Positions 1 through 8,894 of a stretch of 64,000 nt of DNA are shown here, in pieces. The DNA lies in contig NC_016041.1 in the NCBI RefSeq assembly GCF_000226565.1, positions 2,418,001 through 2,482,000 on the forward strand, read 5' to 3'. The DNA comes from Glaciecola nitratireducens FR1064. GTDB taxonomy: Bacteria > Pseudomonadota > Gammaproteobacteria > Enterobacterales > Alteromonadaceae. The position numbers and the translations under genes are program-made. The notes under the pieces were generated by a model that saw nothing but the letters and a program-made list of their open reading frames with translations, searched no databases and was not told where the DNA came from. Each line of letters begins with the position of its first letter. The first letter of the stretch is position 1.

Positions 1-1807
1 TACCCGTTGCAGAAGTTTCCGCAACGTTTCTTAGTACTTGTTGCAAATCCGTCGCACTGTTTCCCGCACCAATACCAACGTACTGACGGTCTTTATGATC
101 CAGCGCAAATAAGGTCACGTTAGTTCTAAAGTTGTCGTTCCAATCGGCTTTAATACCGGCTTCATATGTATCTACGATTTCAGGATTAACGCCCTCTTCA
201 TTAATTGTCGCTCTTGGGTTAAATGTGCCTGATTTGAAACCTTGCGAGAAGCTAGCAAACAACATCATGTTATCAGCGGCTTGGTACTCTATGCCAAGAC
301 GTGGTGTAAAGCGGGTCCAATTTTCAGTTTTTGGACCATCAAGTACACCGTCACCGTTAGCATCGGCACCTAGTACAGTTGGTACAAGTTGACCGTCAGG
401 TCTAGTATATCCAGGGATCCAATTGGACTGCGGATAAACGTTAGCAAATACGAGTCCGTTGTTAACAATGGCCGTTTTGTCTTCGTCAGTATATCGACCA
501 CCCACGGTCATCGATAAGTCATCGGTCACTTGGAAAGTTGCTTGAGAATAGATAGCCCAGCTTTCAGAATTATTGCAGCCGGTGACTTCTCTCGTTAATC
601 CTGGCGTACCGAACGCTGCACGCCCTAAGAAACCAAGGATCGCGTCAAAGTTACCACAAGACTCACCATCGTATAGATATAGGCCACTGACAACGTTAAA
701 GCGGTCTCCCGTGTAGTTCATTTGCAGCTCGTGTGTGCTGTTGTCATCTGAATACTCAGCGGGCACATCAAATATGTCTAACGCAGTGTTATCAAAATCG
801 ATGTTGGTGGGTGAATAGCTTTCGCGATACGACGCAATATATTTAAGTTCCATTGCATCGCTGTAGTTGTAGCGAAGCATCAAGCTGTACCCTTCCAACT
901 CAACTAAGTTTGATGTGGGTAAGCTAGTATAAGAATCATAAACGCTGTCTGGCACAGGTGCGTTCGTCAATAGGCTTGGAAGAAGGCGATAACCGCCTTT
1001 TGCATTAGACGTATCTCTGGTCTTATCCCAGTTAAATTTAACGAAAAGATCGTCTGACGCTCTAAACTCAACGTCAACGCGCGCTGCCCATAAATCTTTA
1101 TTGTAGTTTTCACGATCTTGGTTAGGCAATGCTGATTGCAAAAACTCACCAAAGCCATCGCGATTCAAATCTGCGAAGCCGAAACCAACATATAGTTTGT
1201 CGTCAATCACAGGTAGTTGACCCGTTAATTTGACATCACGCTGTGCATAGCTACCAACGGTTGCTTCGGCGTTAAATTCTGTACCGCCACTCATTTCTTT
1301 AGTAACGTATTTAATCGCACCACCGATGGTGTTCTTGCCGTATAACGTCCCTTGAGGACCACGTAGTACTTCTATTCTTTCAACGTCGATTAGATCAAGT
1401 ACGGCGCCTTGAGGACGAGCCATGTAGACATCATCAATATAGATACCAACGCCGGGCTCATAGCCCCAAAGAGGATCCTGCTGACCAACACCACGAATGA
1501 ATGCGGTTAGTGTTGAGTTAGTACCACGACTAGTTTGCAATGTTGTATTTGGCGAAAACTGCTGTATTTCAGTGATAACAGAAATACCTTTCTCACTGAG
1601 TTCTTTTGCACCGATAGAGGTAACCGCGATAGGTACTTCCTGCAAGTTCTCTGACTTTTTACGTGCTGTAACTTGGATCCTTTCTAGCTTCCCTTCCCTA
1701 ACTTGCTGCGTTTCTTGTGCTTGAACTTGCGTTCCTATTGTTAAAGCGGCACTCACCGCCAGAGCGCAAAGCGCAAGTTGAGGCGTTTTTTTCATTATAG
1801 TTTTCAT
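1..1807 (-). CDS. TonB-dependent outer-membrane receptor (3' end outside window)
   Basis: The reading frame stays open from an ATG at 1807 to the window edge, giving about 602 residues with the C-terminal barrel strands missing. It starts with a Sec signal peptide (MKTIMKKTPQLALCALAVSA, cleavage near AQA) and a TonB-box-like stretch (ERIQVTARK). A plug domain follows, with IRGVGQQDP, a YIDDVYMARPQGA segment and the hallmark VERIEVLRGPQGTLYGKNT. The rest has barrel-like alternation. Such receptors import large or scarce ligands across the outer membrane using TonB energy. I see no Fur-box-like sequence upstream, so an iron role is not indicated. It is divergent from a putative PHB/3-hydroxybutyrate operon, so a hydroxybutyrate-oligomer ligand is plausible but only inferred. 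The family call is firm; the substrate is not. Confidence 0.93.
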   Translation of the reverse strand, partial: MKTIMKKTPQLALCALAVSAALTIGTQVQAQETQQVREGKLERIQVTARKKSENLQEVPIAVTSIGAKELSEKGISVITEIQQFSPNTTLQTSRGTNSTLTAFIRGVGQQDPLWGYEPGVGIYIDDVYMARPQGAVLDLIDVERIEVLRGPQGTLYGKNTIGGAIKYVTKEMSGGTEFNAEATVGSYAQRDVKLTGQLPVIDDKLYVGFGFADLNRDGFGEFLQSALPNQDRENYNKDLWAARVDVEFRASDDLFVKFNWDKTRDTSNAKGGYRLLPSLLTNAPVPDSVYDSYTSLPTSNLVELEGYSLMLRYNYSDAMELKYIASYRESYSPTNIDFDNTALDIFDVPAEYSDDNSTHELQMNYTGDRFNVVSGLYLYDGESCGNFDAILGFLGRAAFGTPGLTREVTGCNNSESWAIYSQATFQVTDDLSMTVGGRYTDEDKTAIVNNGLVFANVYPQSNWIPGYTRPDGQLVPTVLGADANGDGVLDGPKTENWTRFTPRLGIEYQAADNMMLFASFSQGFKSGTFNPRATINEEGVNPEIVDTYEAGIKADWNDNFRTNVTLFALDHKDRQYVGIGAGNSATDLQQVLRNVAETSATG

Positions 1808-1840
1808 TGTGTCCCCTTAAAGGTATTTCTCTGTGTGTAC

Positions 1841-1865
1841 TTTTAATCTGTAATTTTAATCTGTA
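1841..1865. repeat. Tandem 12-bp repeat upstream of the TonB receptor
   Basis: TTTTAATCTGTA occurs twice (1841-1852 and 1854-1865) with a 13-bp period, 34-58 bp upstream of the receptor start. It could be a repeated operator half-site or chance in AT-rich sequence. Confidence 0.5.
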
Positions 1866-1991
1866 CTTTTACCAGATCATGTTTGTTGAATAGCTTTTTA
1901 CAAACAGCAAAGATGCAATAAGCCTTCTCTAAATATCTTGCTAGCAGTAGCGGTCTATTACTAATCTAGGCCAAAAACCTTCAAAGGTAAC

Positions 1992-2007
1992 TAGTACCAT
2001 CGTACTA
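1992..2007. promoter_or_regulatory. Perfect palindrome in the divergent TonB receptor/GntP intergenic region
   Basis: TAGTAC-CATC-GTACTA is a perfect 6+4+6 inverted repeat, 90 bp upstream of the permease ATG and about 185 bp upstream of the receptor ATG. Its place in a shared divergent promoter region suggests an operator controlling the PHB locus. No regulator gene is adjacent and I cannot name the protein that would bind it. The rest of the gap (1808-2097) holds no gene that I can see. Confidence 0.45.
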
Positions 2008-2097
2008 TGGGCATTAGTTCGCTTATGCAGCACACTTGCGTACTGGTGAAGCAGTCTGCGGTCACAGATTTTTCACTTGGCAATTAGGAAAAAAATA

Positions 2098-3393
2098 ATG
2101 ATAAGTTTAATTGGCTTAGTAGGTGGTTTGGGTCTGCTAATATGGCTAACCATCCGCGGAATGAACCTATTTATAGCGGCTCCTCTATGCGCTTTGATTG
2201 TAGCACTAACCAGCGGATTGCCTGTGTTTGCGGGTGATAGCAACTTTGTCGCAACATACATGTCTGGATTTACTGGCTTTATTGCTTCGTGGTTTTTTAT
2301 GTTCTTACTGGGCGCTTTGTTCGGTAAATTTATGGAAGATACTGGCGCCGCAGACGCGCTGTCAAAATGGATTATTAGTAAAATAGGTTACAAACAAGCT
2401 GTATTTGCCGTGGTAGCTGCCTGCGCGATACTAACCTATGGTGGTGTGAGTGTCTTCGTTGTGGCATTTTCAGTCTACCCAATGGCACTGAGTTTATTTA
2501 AAGATGCCAACCTTCCTCGACGCTTCATACCAGCAACTATGGCTTTTGGCTCGGTTACCTTTACGATGACATCTGCGGGTTCACCAGAAATACAAAACTG
2601 GATCCCGATTAAATATCTTGGAACGAGTCCTTATGCAGCGTGGGAAGTAAGCTTAGTTGTTGCAATATTTATGGCACTGTTCGGCTACTGGTGGCTAAAA
2701 CGCATGGTCGGGAAAGCGGTATTAGCGGGGGAAGTGTTTGAAGCAAAACCAGAAGATCCCGAAATAAAAGAACGCGAGTACCCTCACCCAATTACCGGGT
2801 TCATACCGCTTTTGGTTGTTCTTTTATTATCGTTCTTTTTACACGAATCTCTGGCACAGCTAGCGTTAATAGTTGCTTTAGGAGGCGGTGTACTCACCTT
2901 AATGACCATTAACTTTAAGTATTTTCAAAACTTATCCACAGCAGTAAACTTAGGCACAACGGGCGCACTGCTTGCTATTGGCAACACCGCGGCAGTGGTT
3001 GGCTTTGGTGCCATTGCAAAAACGACGACTGCATTTCAAGACACGGTAGAGGTAATGACCCAAATACCGGGAAATGAATTAATCGGTGCTGCAATTGCCG
3101 TTAGTGTTATCGCAGGCCTTACTGGATCAGCGTCTGGTGGGCAAGCCATCGCTTTGCCGCTAGTAGGACCTCACTACATCGACCAAGGTGTTGATCCAGA
3201 AGAACTTCATCGTATTGTATCTATTTCATCAGGTGCTTTGGATTCTCTGCCGCATAACGGTTATGTTGTCACGACTATTCGTGCAATTTGTCATGAAACG
3301 CATCAACGTGCATATGGACCAATGGCTGCTCTAACGGTTGCTGTGCCGCTGATTGGTTTAATGTTTGCGATTGCACTATTCATCATTTTTTAG
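2098..3393 (+). CDS. GntP-family permease, probable 3-hydroxybutyrate/short-chain hydroxyacid transporter
   Basis: A hydrophobic inner-membrane protein of 431 residues with roughly a dozen membrane segments. Features resembling the GntP/CitM-type transporters include an early GGLGLLIWLTIRG segment, a mid-protein TYGGVSVFVVAFSVYPMA segment and a late GLTGSASGGQAIALPLV segment. I chose ATG 2098 because AGGA at 2087-2090 is well spaced from it; an upstream in-frame TTG at 2077 is less likely. It leads a tightly spaced run with an exported hydrolase, a PHB depolymerase and 3-hydroxybutyrate dehydrogenase. That makes uptake of D-3-hydroxybutyrate or related hydroxyacids the best guess. The substrate is inferred from context only. 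Confidence 0.85.
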   Translation: MISLIGLVGGLGLLIWLTIRGMNLFIAAPLCALIVALTSGLPVFAGDSNFVATYMSGFTGFIASWFFMFLLGALFGKFMEDTGAADALSKWIISKIGYKQAVFAVVAACAILTYGGVSVFVVAFSVYPMALSLFKDANLPRRFIPATMAFGSVTFTMTSAGSPEIQNWIPIKYLGTSPYAAWEVSLVVAIFMALFGYWWLKRMVGKAVLAGEVFEAKPEDPEIKEREYPHPITGFIPLLVVLLLSFFLHESLAQLALIVALGGGVLTLMTINFKYFQNLSTAVNLGTTGALLAIGNTAAVVGFGAIAKTTTAFQDTVEVMTQIPGNELIGAAIAVSVIAGLTGSASGGQAIALPLVGPHYIDQGVDPEELHRIVSISSGALDSLPHNGYVVTTIRAICHETHQRAYGPMAALTVAVPLIGLMFAIALFIIF

Positions 3394-3405
3394 GGATAAC
3401 ACAGA

Positions 3406-4740
3406 ATGCAAAATTCTACATTAATGAGCCAATCAGCTGAAACAGAGGATAAGCGTAAAAGGCTAACTCCGTTGCTTTCAGCGCCGACAGTAATGGCAAT
3501 TTGTCATCGCGTTATGACTAACATAATTAGAAACGCAGCAGTGCTTTGTATGCTGACATTAGCGTTAATATTGCTGTCTATCAGTCATTTCACAATCGCT
3601 GCTCAGAACACGGTGAGTGAATCTCCTTTACTAACGCAAAAACAAGTTCACACTATTGCCGATTTTAAAATGTTCAATGGCCAAAGCGTAAAAGAAGTCA
3701 AATTAGGATGGGAAAGTTACGGTAAGTTAAACGCCGATAAAACAAACGCAATTCTAATCACACACTACTTCACTGGCACCTCTCACGCTGCCGGCAAGTA
3801 TGATCTGAACGATCCTACAAGTGGCTATTGGGATAGTATCATTGGCCCGAATAAAGCGATAGATACCAACAAGTTTTTCGTACTCAGTATGGACAGCTTA
3901 GCGAATTTAAATGTAAAAGATGAGAATGTGATAACCACAGGTCCTGCTAGCATTAATCCTGATACAGGTAAACCATACGGTCTTACCTTTCCTGTTATTA
4001 CTATGCGCGATATGGTCAATACCCAAAAATCACTACTTGATTCACTGGGGATTGAAAAGCTATATGCTGTCGCCGGTCCGTCAATGGGATCAATGCAGGC
4101 AATTGAATGGGCATCGGCCTACCCTGAAAAAGTGGAGCGACTTATATCGGTCATTGGCTCATCATACAGTGATGCGTGGACGACAGCCGCTCTTGAACAG
4201 TGGGCAATCCCGATTAAATTGGATCAACATTGGCAACAAGGCAACTACTATGAAAGCCAGCCACCAACCGAAGGTCTAACAGCTGCACTCATGTTCGTGA
4301 CACAAATTGCACTAACGCCAGAGTATTTCAATCAGGTAGGCGCAGATATAAACCATAACGCTCTTGAGCCTGATCCGCTTCAAGACATTCAGGCGCGTCA
4401 CAGTATTAACGAGTGGTTATATAATAGAGCAAAAGGACGTGCTGAAAAAATGGATGCCAATAGCTTGCTTTATTTGGTCAGAGCTTGCCAACTGTTTATG
4501 GCGGGTCAAAAGCAAGATATAGCAACGGGCCTGCAACAAATTAAAGCTAAAACACTATTTTTACCCGCTACTCAAGACTTATTACTTATGCCATATCATG
4601 CACGCAATACGCACAGCGCTTTAAAAACGCTGAAAAACGACACCCAATACGCAGAAATCCCAGGCCCTCTTGGACATTTAGAAGGCGTATTGGGCGTTCA
4701 AAAGCACAGCTCAACCATCGCTGCATTTTTAGCTAATTAA
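3406..4740 (+). CDS. Exported MetX-fold alpha/beta hydrolase, putative hydroxyalkanoate oligomer esterase
   Basis: The core resembles homoserine O-acetyltransferase (MetX): GWESYGKLNADKTNAILITH, a GYWDSIIGP segment, a nucleophile elbow AGPSMGSMQA (Ser226), Asp391 in PATQDLLLMPYH and His424 in GHLEG. Unlike cytoplasmic MetX it has an N-terminal hydrophobic segment (about residues 42-62, AVLCMLTLALILLSIS) followed by a polar stretch, which points to export or membrane anchoring. The start could be 3406 (AGGGA upstream) or Met37 at 3514, which would give a cleaner signal peptide. It lies 12 bp after the permease and 12 bp before the depolymerase gene. In that context I favour cleavage of 3-hydroxybutyrate oligomers in the periplasm over methionine synthesis. 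The fold is well supported; the reaction is inferred. Confidence 0.8.
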   Translation: MQNSTLMSQSAETEDKRKRLTPLLSAPTVMAICHRVMTNIIRNAAVLCMLTLALILLSISHFTIAAQNTVSESPLLTQKQVHTIADFKMFNGQSVKEVKLGWESYGKLNADKTNAILITHYFTGTSHAAGKYDLNDPTSGYWDSIIGPNKAIDTNKFFVLSMDSLANLNVKDENVITTGPASINPDTGKPYGLTFPVITMRDMVNTQKSLLDSLGIEKLYAVAGPSMGSMQAIEWASAYPEKVERLISVIGSSYSDAWTTAALEQWAIPIKLDQHWQQGNYYESQPPTEGLTAALMFVTQIALTPEYFNQVGADINHNALEPDPLQDIQARHSINEWLYNRAKGRAEKMDANSLLYLVRACQLFMAGQKQDIATGLQQIKAKTLFLPATQDLLLMPYHARNTHSALKTLKNDTQYAEIPGPLGHLEGVLGVQKHSSTIAAFLAN

Positions 4741-4752
4741 CTCGGTGACTAC

Positions 4753-5814
4753 ATGAAAAATTTTACATTGAAACAAGCGTGCTTCATTTCATTAGCTTCT
4801 TTGGTGCTGACCGCATGCGGCAATCCAAGTGCAGCAGATGGCGCAAAAAATAGCGCCCCAGATGGGATAGAAAAACCTCAACAGCCTGTTCTAAGCGTTT
4901 CAGGTCTGTCCTCTGGTGCTTACATGGCAATGCAATTTCACTTAGCTTTCTCCGAAAAAGTCGTCGGGGCAGGACTGATTGCCGGAGGTCCTTATTTTTG
5001 TGCTCAAGGTAGCATTGGCATAGCATTACAAAACTGTGTCGCAAACCCAGACGCGACGATAGATTTAAACGCACTTGCGGCAACCATCGAAGATTATCAG
5101 CAAAGCGGCAAGTTAGCGGAGTCGAAGTATAACCAGAATGACAAAGTTTGGCTGCTGCATGGTACGCTCGACACGCGCATAAATGGAGTGGTTGCAGACC
5201 AGCTAGCGTTGCAAGCTGAGACTTTGTTTGCTCCAGAAAATATAGAATATGTTAACGATCAGGCATTTGCTCATGTGATGCCTACTTTAGAAAGCGGAGG
5301 TTCCTGCGTGGAGTCTGCGTCTCCTTTTATTGGTGATTGCGGTTATGACGCCGCAGGAGAGTTGTTGAAACACATAACACAATTACCAATGCCGAAATCT
5401 ACCAAAAGCATAAAAGCCCTGAGCCAGCAGCTACTTACCTTTAAACAAGGTGATTATGCTGGCGAACATGCTGAAACACTTGGTGAAAGCGCTTACCTTT
5501 TTGTTCCACAGAGCTGCAAAGACAATATAAATTGCGACATTCATATTAGCTTTCATGGCTGTAACCAAAATGCAGAGGCCGTTGGCGATGAGTACGCAAA
5601 AAATGCAGGATTCAACGCATGGGCAGATACCAACAATTTAATTGTGCTTTACCCACAAACTAAGAAGTCCGCTTTCATGCCACTTAATCCTCAAGCATGC
5701 TGGGATTGGTGGGGATATACAGGTGAAAACTACGCAAATAAAGACGGCAAGCAAATACAGGCTGTAATGGCCTTAGTTAATAGCATTCCAACGATTATTT
5801 CGAATACTAAATAG
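4753..5814 (+). CDS. Extracellular poly(3-hydroxybutyrate) depolymerase, lipoprotein
   Basis: A 353-residue protein with a lipoprotein signal peptide (LVLTAC, Cys22). The mature part begins almost at once with the lipase-type elbow VSGLSSGAYMAM (Ser53). Asp140 (LLHGTLDTRI) and His174 (QAFAHVMPT) complete a plausible triad. The HGCNQ oxyanion-type segment lies in the C-terminal half (ISFHGCNQNAEAVGDEYA), and WADTNNLIVLYPQT and CWDWWGYTG follow. This order, with the serine first and HGC late, is that of the circularly permuted single-domain PHB depolymerases typified by the Penicillium funiculosum enzyme. I see no substrate-binding or linker domain. It would cleave PHB to 3-hydroxybutyrate oligomers at the cell surface, feeding the neighbouring oligomer hydrolase, permease and dehydrogenase. 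Confidence 0.85.
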   Translation: MKNFTLKQACFISLASLVLTACGNPSAADGAKNSAPDGIEKPQQPVLSVSGLSSGAYMAMQFHLAFSEKVVGAGLIAGGPYFCAQGSIGIALQNCVANPDATIDLNALAATIEDYQQSGKLAESKYNQNDKVWLLHGTLDTRINGVVADQLALQAETLFAPENIEYVNDQAFAHVMPTLESGGSCVESASPFIGDCGYDAAGELLKHITQLPMPKSTKSIKALSQQLLTFKQGDYAGEHAETLGESAYLFVPQSCKDNINCDIHISFHGCNQNAEAVGDEYAKNAGFNAWADTNNLIVLYPQTKKSAFMPLNPQACWDWWGYTGENYANKDGKQIQAVMALVNSIPTIISNTK

Positions 5815-5843
5815 ACGCTCATTTTGAACAAAAGGAAACAAAC

Positions 5844-6623
5844 ATGTCTGGTACAGCCAAAACTTTAAACGTATTTGTAACAGGTGGTGCAAGTGGCATT
5901 GGCTACGGTATCGGTGAATATCTAGCAAAGCAAGGCCATCACATTGTTATTGCAGACATCAATGAAGAAGCGGCTAAGCAAGCGGCTAAAAAGCTCAATG
6001 ATTTAGGGCTCTCTGCCCAGTCGGTGCAAATTAATGTGTGTGATGCACAGCAAGTGGCTGCATTGCCCGCAGCACTCAGCAACACTCCAATTGATATCCT
6101 TATCAACAATGCGGGCATTCAACATGTCAGCAAGCTCGAAGATTTCCCAGCTGAAAAGTGGCAAATGCTAATTAACGTTATGCTTGTTGGACCCGCATTA
6201 TTAACCCAGGCATTTCTTCCGCACATGCGCGCCCAAAATTTTGGTCGAATTATTAACGTGGGCTCTATCCATTCAGTTATTGCATCACCATTTAAATCCG
6301 CCTATGTAGCGGCAAAGCACGGACTTCTGGGCTTTGCAAAAACCATGGCTTTAGAGACAGGTGATGTGGATGTAACGATTAATACGCTCTGCCCTGCTTA
6401 CGTTAAAACACCTTTGGTTGAGCAACAAATTGCAGCCCAAGCCAAAGAAAATAATATGTCTGAAGAGGACGTAATAAACAAAATAATGCTAGAGCCCATG
6501 CCTAAAAAAGCCTTCATCGAAATAGATGAGTTAGCACAAACAGCAAACTTTTTAATTGGCAGCGCAGCAAAGAACATTACAGGTCAAACGCTAATATTAG
6601 ATGGCGGCTGGACTGCAAGGTAA
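5844..6623 (+). CDS. bdhA: D-3-hydroxybutyrate dehydrogenase (SDR family)
   Basis: A 259-residue classical short-chain dehydrogenase. The NAD site is TGGASGIG (residues 13-20), followed by INNAGIQHV. The catalytic Ser141 lies in NVGSIHSVIASP, and Tyr154/Lys158 form SAYVAAKHG. The NNAGIQHV signature, the ASPFKSAYVAAKHG block and CPAYVKTPLVEQQI match 3-hydroxybutyrate dehydrogenases (EC 1.1.1.30), which oxidise D-3-hydroxybutyrate to acetoacetate in the cytoplasm. A ribosome-binding site (AAAGGAAA) precedes the ATG. It closes the putative PHB operon, 29 bp after the depolymerase gene. The family assignment is strong, and the substrate is strongly supported by the neighbours. Confidence 0.9.
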   Translation: MSGTAKTLNVFVTGGASGIGYGIGEYLAKQGHHIVIADINEEAAKQAAKKLNDLGLSAQSVQINVCDAQQVAALPAALSNTPIDILINNAGIQHVSKLEDFPAEKWQMLINVMLVGPALLTQAFLPHMRAQNFGRIINVGSIHSVIASPFKSAYVAAKHGLLGFAKTMALETGDVDVTINTLCPAYVKTPLVEQQIAAQAKENNMSEEDVINKIMLEPMPKKAFIEIDELAQTANFLIGSAAKNITGQTLILDGGWTAR

Positions 6624-6710
6624 ACAAGTTTGCAAAGTTAAGCTTGCAAGTCGCCGCCAATTGCGTAAAAGTTAGGAAATATAAGAAAAACAATTATCAG
6701 AGAACAATTA

Positions 6711-7586
6711 ATGGGTTATTCAACCGTTGGCTTGATTGGAAAAACAGACCATGAAGGCAGCCGGGTAAGTCTTAATGCACTTGTTACCGAACTAAAGCAA
6801 AGAAGCTGTACAATTCTGGTAGAAGCTCGCATAAAAGAAGAACTCGATGATCGTTCTTTAGAAGTCTGTGACCTAGAAACCATGGGCGAAAGGGCTGAGT
6901 TAGCAATAGTTGTAGGCGGCGACGGATATATGCTGGGCGCAGCGCGTGTACTTGCAAAATATGACACTGATGTTGTGGGTGTCAATCGTGGTAATTTAGG
7001 GTTTTTAACTGATATTAACCCGGAAGATATTAGCCGCCAAATAGGCCATATATTTGACGGGAACGTGCATCGTGAAGCACGATTCTTATTAGAAGCAAAC
7101 GTATTTAGAAACGATGGACATCAAGATACCAACGCAGCGGTAAATGAAATAGTGCTGCATCATGGTAAAGTTGCTCACATGATGGAATTCGAGCTGTATA
7201 TCGACAACCAGTTCGTTTTCAGTCAGCGTTCAGATGGGCTCATTATCGCCACGCCGACGGGTTCCACAGCGTATTCGCTATCCGGTGGTGGACCAATTCT
7301 GATGCCGAATTTGGACGCCCTCACCCTTGTTCCGATGTTTCCACATACGCTCAGCAGTCGACCTATTGTGGTAGATGCAAACAGTGAGATCACCTTAAAA
7401 ATGTCAAATATTAATACTGACAATCTGCAAGTCAGTTGCGACAGCCACATCATGATGTCACTGATGCCCGGTGACGAAGTCAGAATTCGCAAAAATCCAA
7501 ACAAACTCAACTTGGTTCACCCAGCAGACTACAACTATTTTAATGTACTGCGCACTAAGCTCAATTGGGGCAGTAAACTCTACTGA
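6711..7586 (+). CDS. nadK: NAD kinase
   Basis: A 291-residue cytoplasmic ATP-NAD kinase that makes NADP from NAD, close to the usual length of about 292. The GGDG motif is at residues 69-72, followed by MLGAARVLA, INRGNLGFLTD-like sequence (VNRGNLGFLTDINP), the NE motif in AAVNEIVLHHG, and TPTGSTAYSLSGGGPI. One oddity is that the residue after GGDG is Tyr73, where I recall Asn or Thr in most relatives. It overlaps anmK as TGATG, so the two genes are probably translationally coupled. Upstream 6624-6710 has no obvious terminator, so some read-through from the PHB genes is possible. Confidence 0.95.
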   Translation: MGYSTVGLIGKTDHEGSRVSLNALVTELKQRSCTILVEARIKEELDDRSLEVCDLETMGERAELAIVVGGDGYMLGAARVLAKYDTDVVGVNRGNLGFLTDINPEDISRQIGHIFDGNVHREARFLLEANVFRNDGHQDTNAAVNEIVLHHGKVAHMMEFELYIDNQFVFSQRSDGLIIATPTGSTAYSLSGGGPILMPNLDALTLVPMFPHTLSSRPIVVDANSEITLKMSNINTDNLQVSCDSHIMMSLMPGDEVRIRKNPNKLNLVHPADYNYFNVLRTKLNWGSKLY

Positions 7587-8773
7587 TGCTGCAGCATATT
7601 GAAAAATTACACCGGATAGCAAGCGCTAGCGAACGTCTTATTGTTGGCCTGATGAGCGGTACTTCACTCGATGGTCTTGACATAGCCTTGTGCAAGATAT
7701 CGGGCCACGGAACGTCGACGAACTTACGTTGTGAAAAGTTCACTACGGTAGATTATTCCGAGGCCTTGAAAACTGCAGTTCAGCACGTATTCGCACAACA
7801 AGTCGTATCCTTAGACGCGCTATGTTTGTTAAATGCTCAAATAGGTCAACTACATGGTGAAATGATCAACCAGACATTACTGGACTGGGGAGTAGCCAAT
7901 GAAAGTGTCGATCTGATTGCAAGTCACGGACAAACTATCTATCACCGTCCGTCCTCTTTCCATAAAATGAAAAATCAACCCAATAGCACGCTACAAATTG
8001 GTGATGGCGACCATATAGCCGCGATAACGGGCATAACGACAGTCAGTGACTTTCGTCAAAAACACATTGCTCATGGCGGAGAAGGTGCACCGCTTGCAAT
8101 GTACGGTGACTATTTACTTTTGCGCAGCGAAAAAGAACATAGAATACTGTTGAATATCGGCGGGATAGCCAATATTACCTACCTTCCCCGTAGCGCAACG
8201 TTTGATGAGGTGATATGTTCAGATATAGGCCCTGGCAACACTATCATGGACGCACTTGCTCGATTACACTGTGACTACGACTACGATAAAGACGCCAATA
8301 TTGCTAAACAAGGAAGCATTAATAAAGTATTGCTAAAACGAATGCTGAAACAGTCCTTTATCAATTTGCCTTTGCCTAAAACCACTGGCCCTGAAACGTT
8401 CAACTTAGACTGGTTCAATGCGCAATTAAAAGCAATACATTTGGAAAACCTCAGCGTGCCAGATCAAATGGCTACGTTAAATGCCTTTACTGCTCACGCC
8501 ATTGCTAACACACTCGAACAACTGCCAGAAATATCAACTGTATACGTTAGCGGTGGAGGCGCTCATAATCCTCTCTTACTAGACAATATATCTCACTTGC
8601 TTAAGAGACCGGTATTTTCGACCAATAAATTAGATGTAAACTCAGATGCGAAAGAAGCCATTTTGTTCGCTGTCCTCGCAAACGAATGTGTTGCTGGGGA
8701 TGAACGCGCTTTCTTAAGTGACAATGCTAAGCAGCCCAATGTGAGTATGGGAAAACTGTCCTTCCCGTCATAA
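7586..8773 (+). CDS. anmK: Anhydro-N-acetylmuramic acid kinase
   Basis: A 395-residue cytoplasmic sugar kinase of peptidoglycan recycling. It cleaves and phosphorylates 1,6-anhydro-MurNAc to MurNAc-6-phosphate (EC 2.7.1.170). The signature GLMSGTSLDGLDIALC is near residues 23-38. Further conserved blocks are DLIASHGQTIYH, LQIGDGDHIA, VSDFRQKHIAHGGEGAPL, LLNIGGIANITYLP, DIGPGNTIMDAL and the late YVSGGGAHNPLL. It is a little longer than E. coli AnmK (369). The ATG overlaps the nadK stop by one base. Confidence 0.96.
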   Translation: MLQHIEKLHRIASASERLIVGLMSGTSLDGLDIALCKISGHGTSTNLRCEKFTTVDYSEALKTAVQHVFAQQVVSLDALCLLNAQIGQLHGEMINQTLLDWGVANESVDLIASHGQTIYHRPSSFHKMKNQPNSTLQIGDGDHIAAITGITTVSDFRQKHIAHGGEGAPLAMYGDYLLLRSEKEHRILLNIGGIANITYLPRSATFDEVICSDIGPGNTIMDALARLHCDYDYDKDANIAKQGSINKVLLKRMLKQSFINLPLPKTTGPETFNLDWFNAQLKAIHLENLSVPDQMATLNAFTAHAIANTLEQLPEISTVYVSGGGAHNPLLLDNISHLLKRPVFSTNKLDVNSDAKEAILFAVLANECVAGDERAFLSDNAKQPNVSMGKLSFPS

Positions 8774-8894
8774 AAGCTTCAATTTACTCCCCAAATTTCA
8801 ATCATTAATTACACTTTTGTGCAGGCACTACTGTTTCAAATTAATTTGGTTTATAGCAGATGTAATAATCGAGATAAAAATAACCGAGCTCTAT

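Noticed and set aside
1808-2097. Fur box upstream of the TonB receptor
   Set aside because: I searched for GATAATGATAATCATTATC-like sequence and saw none.
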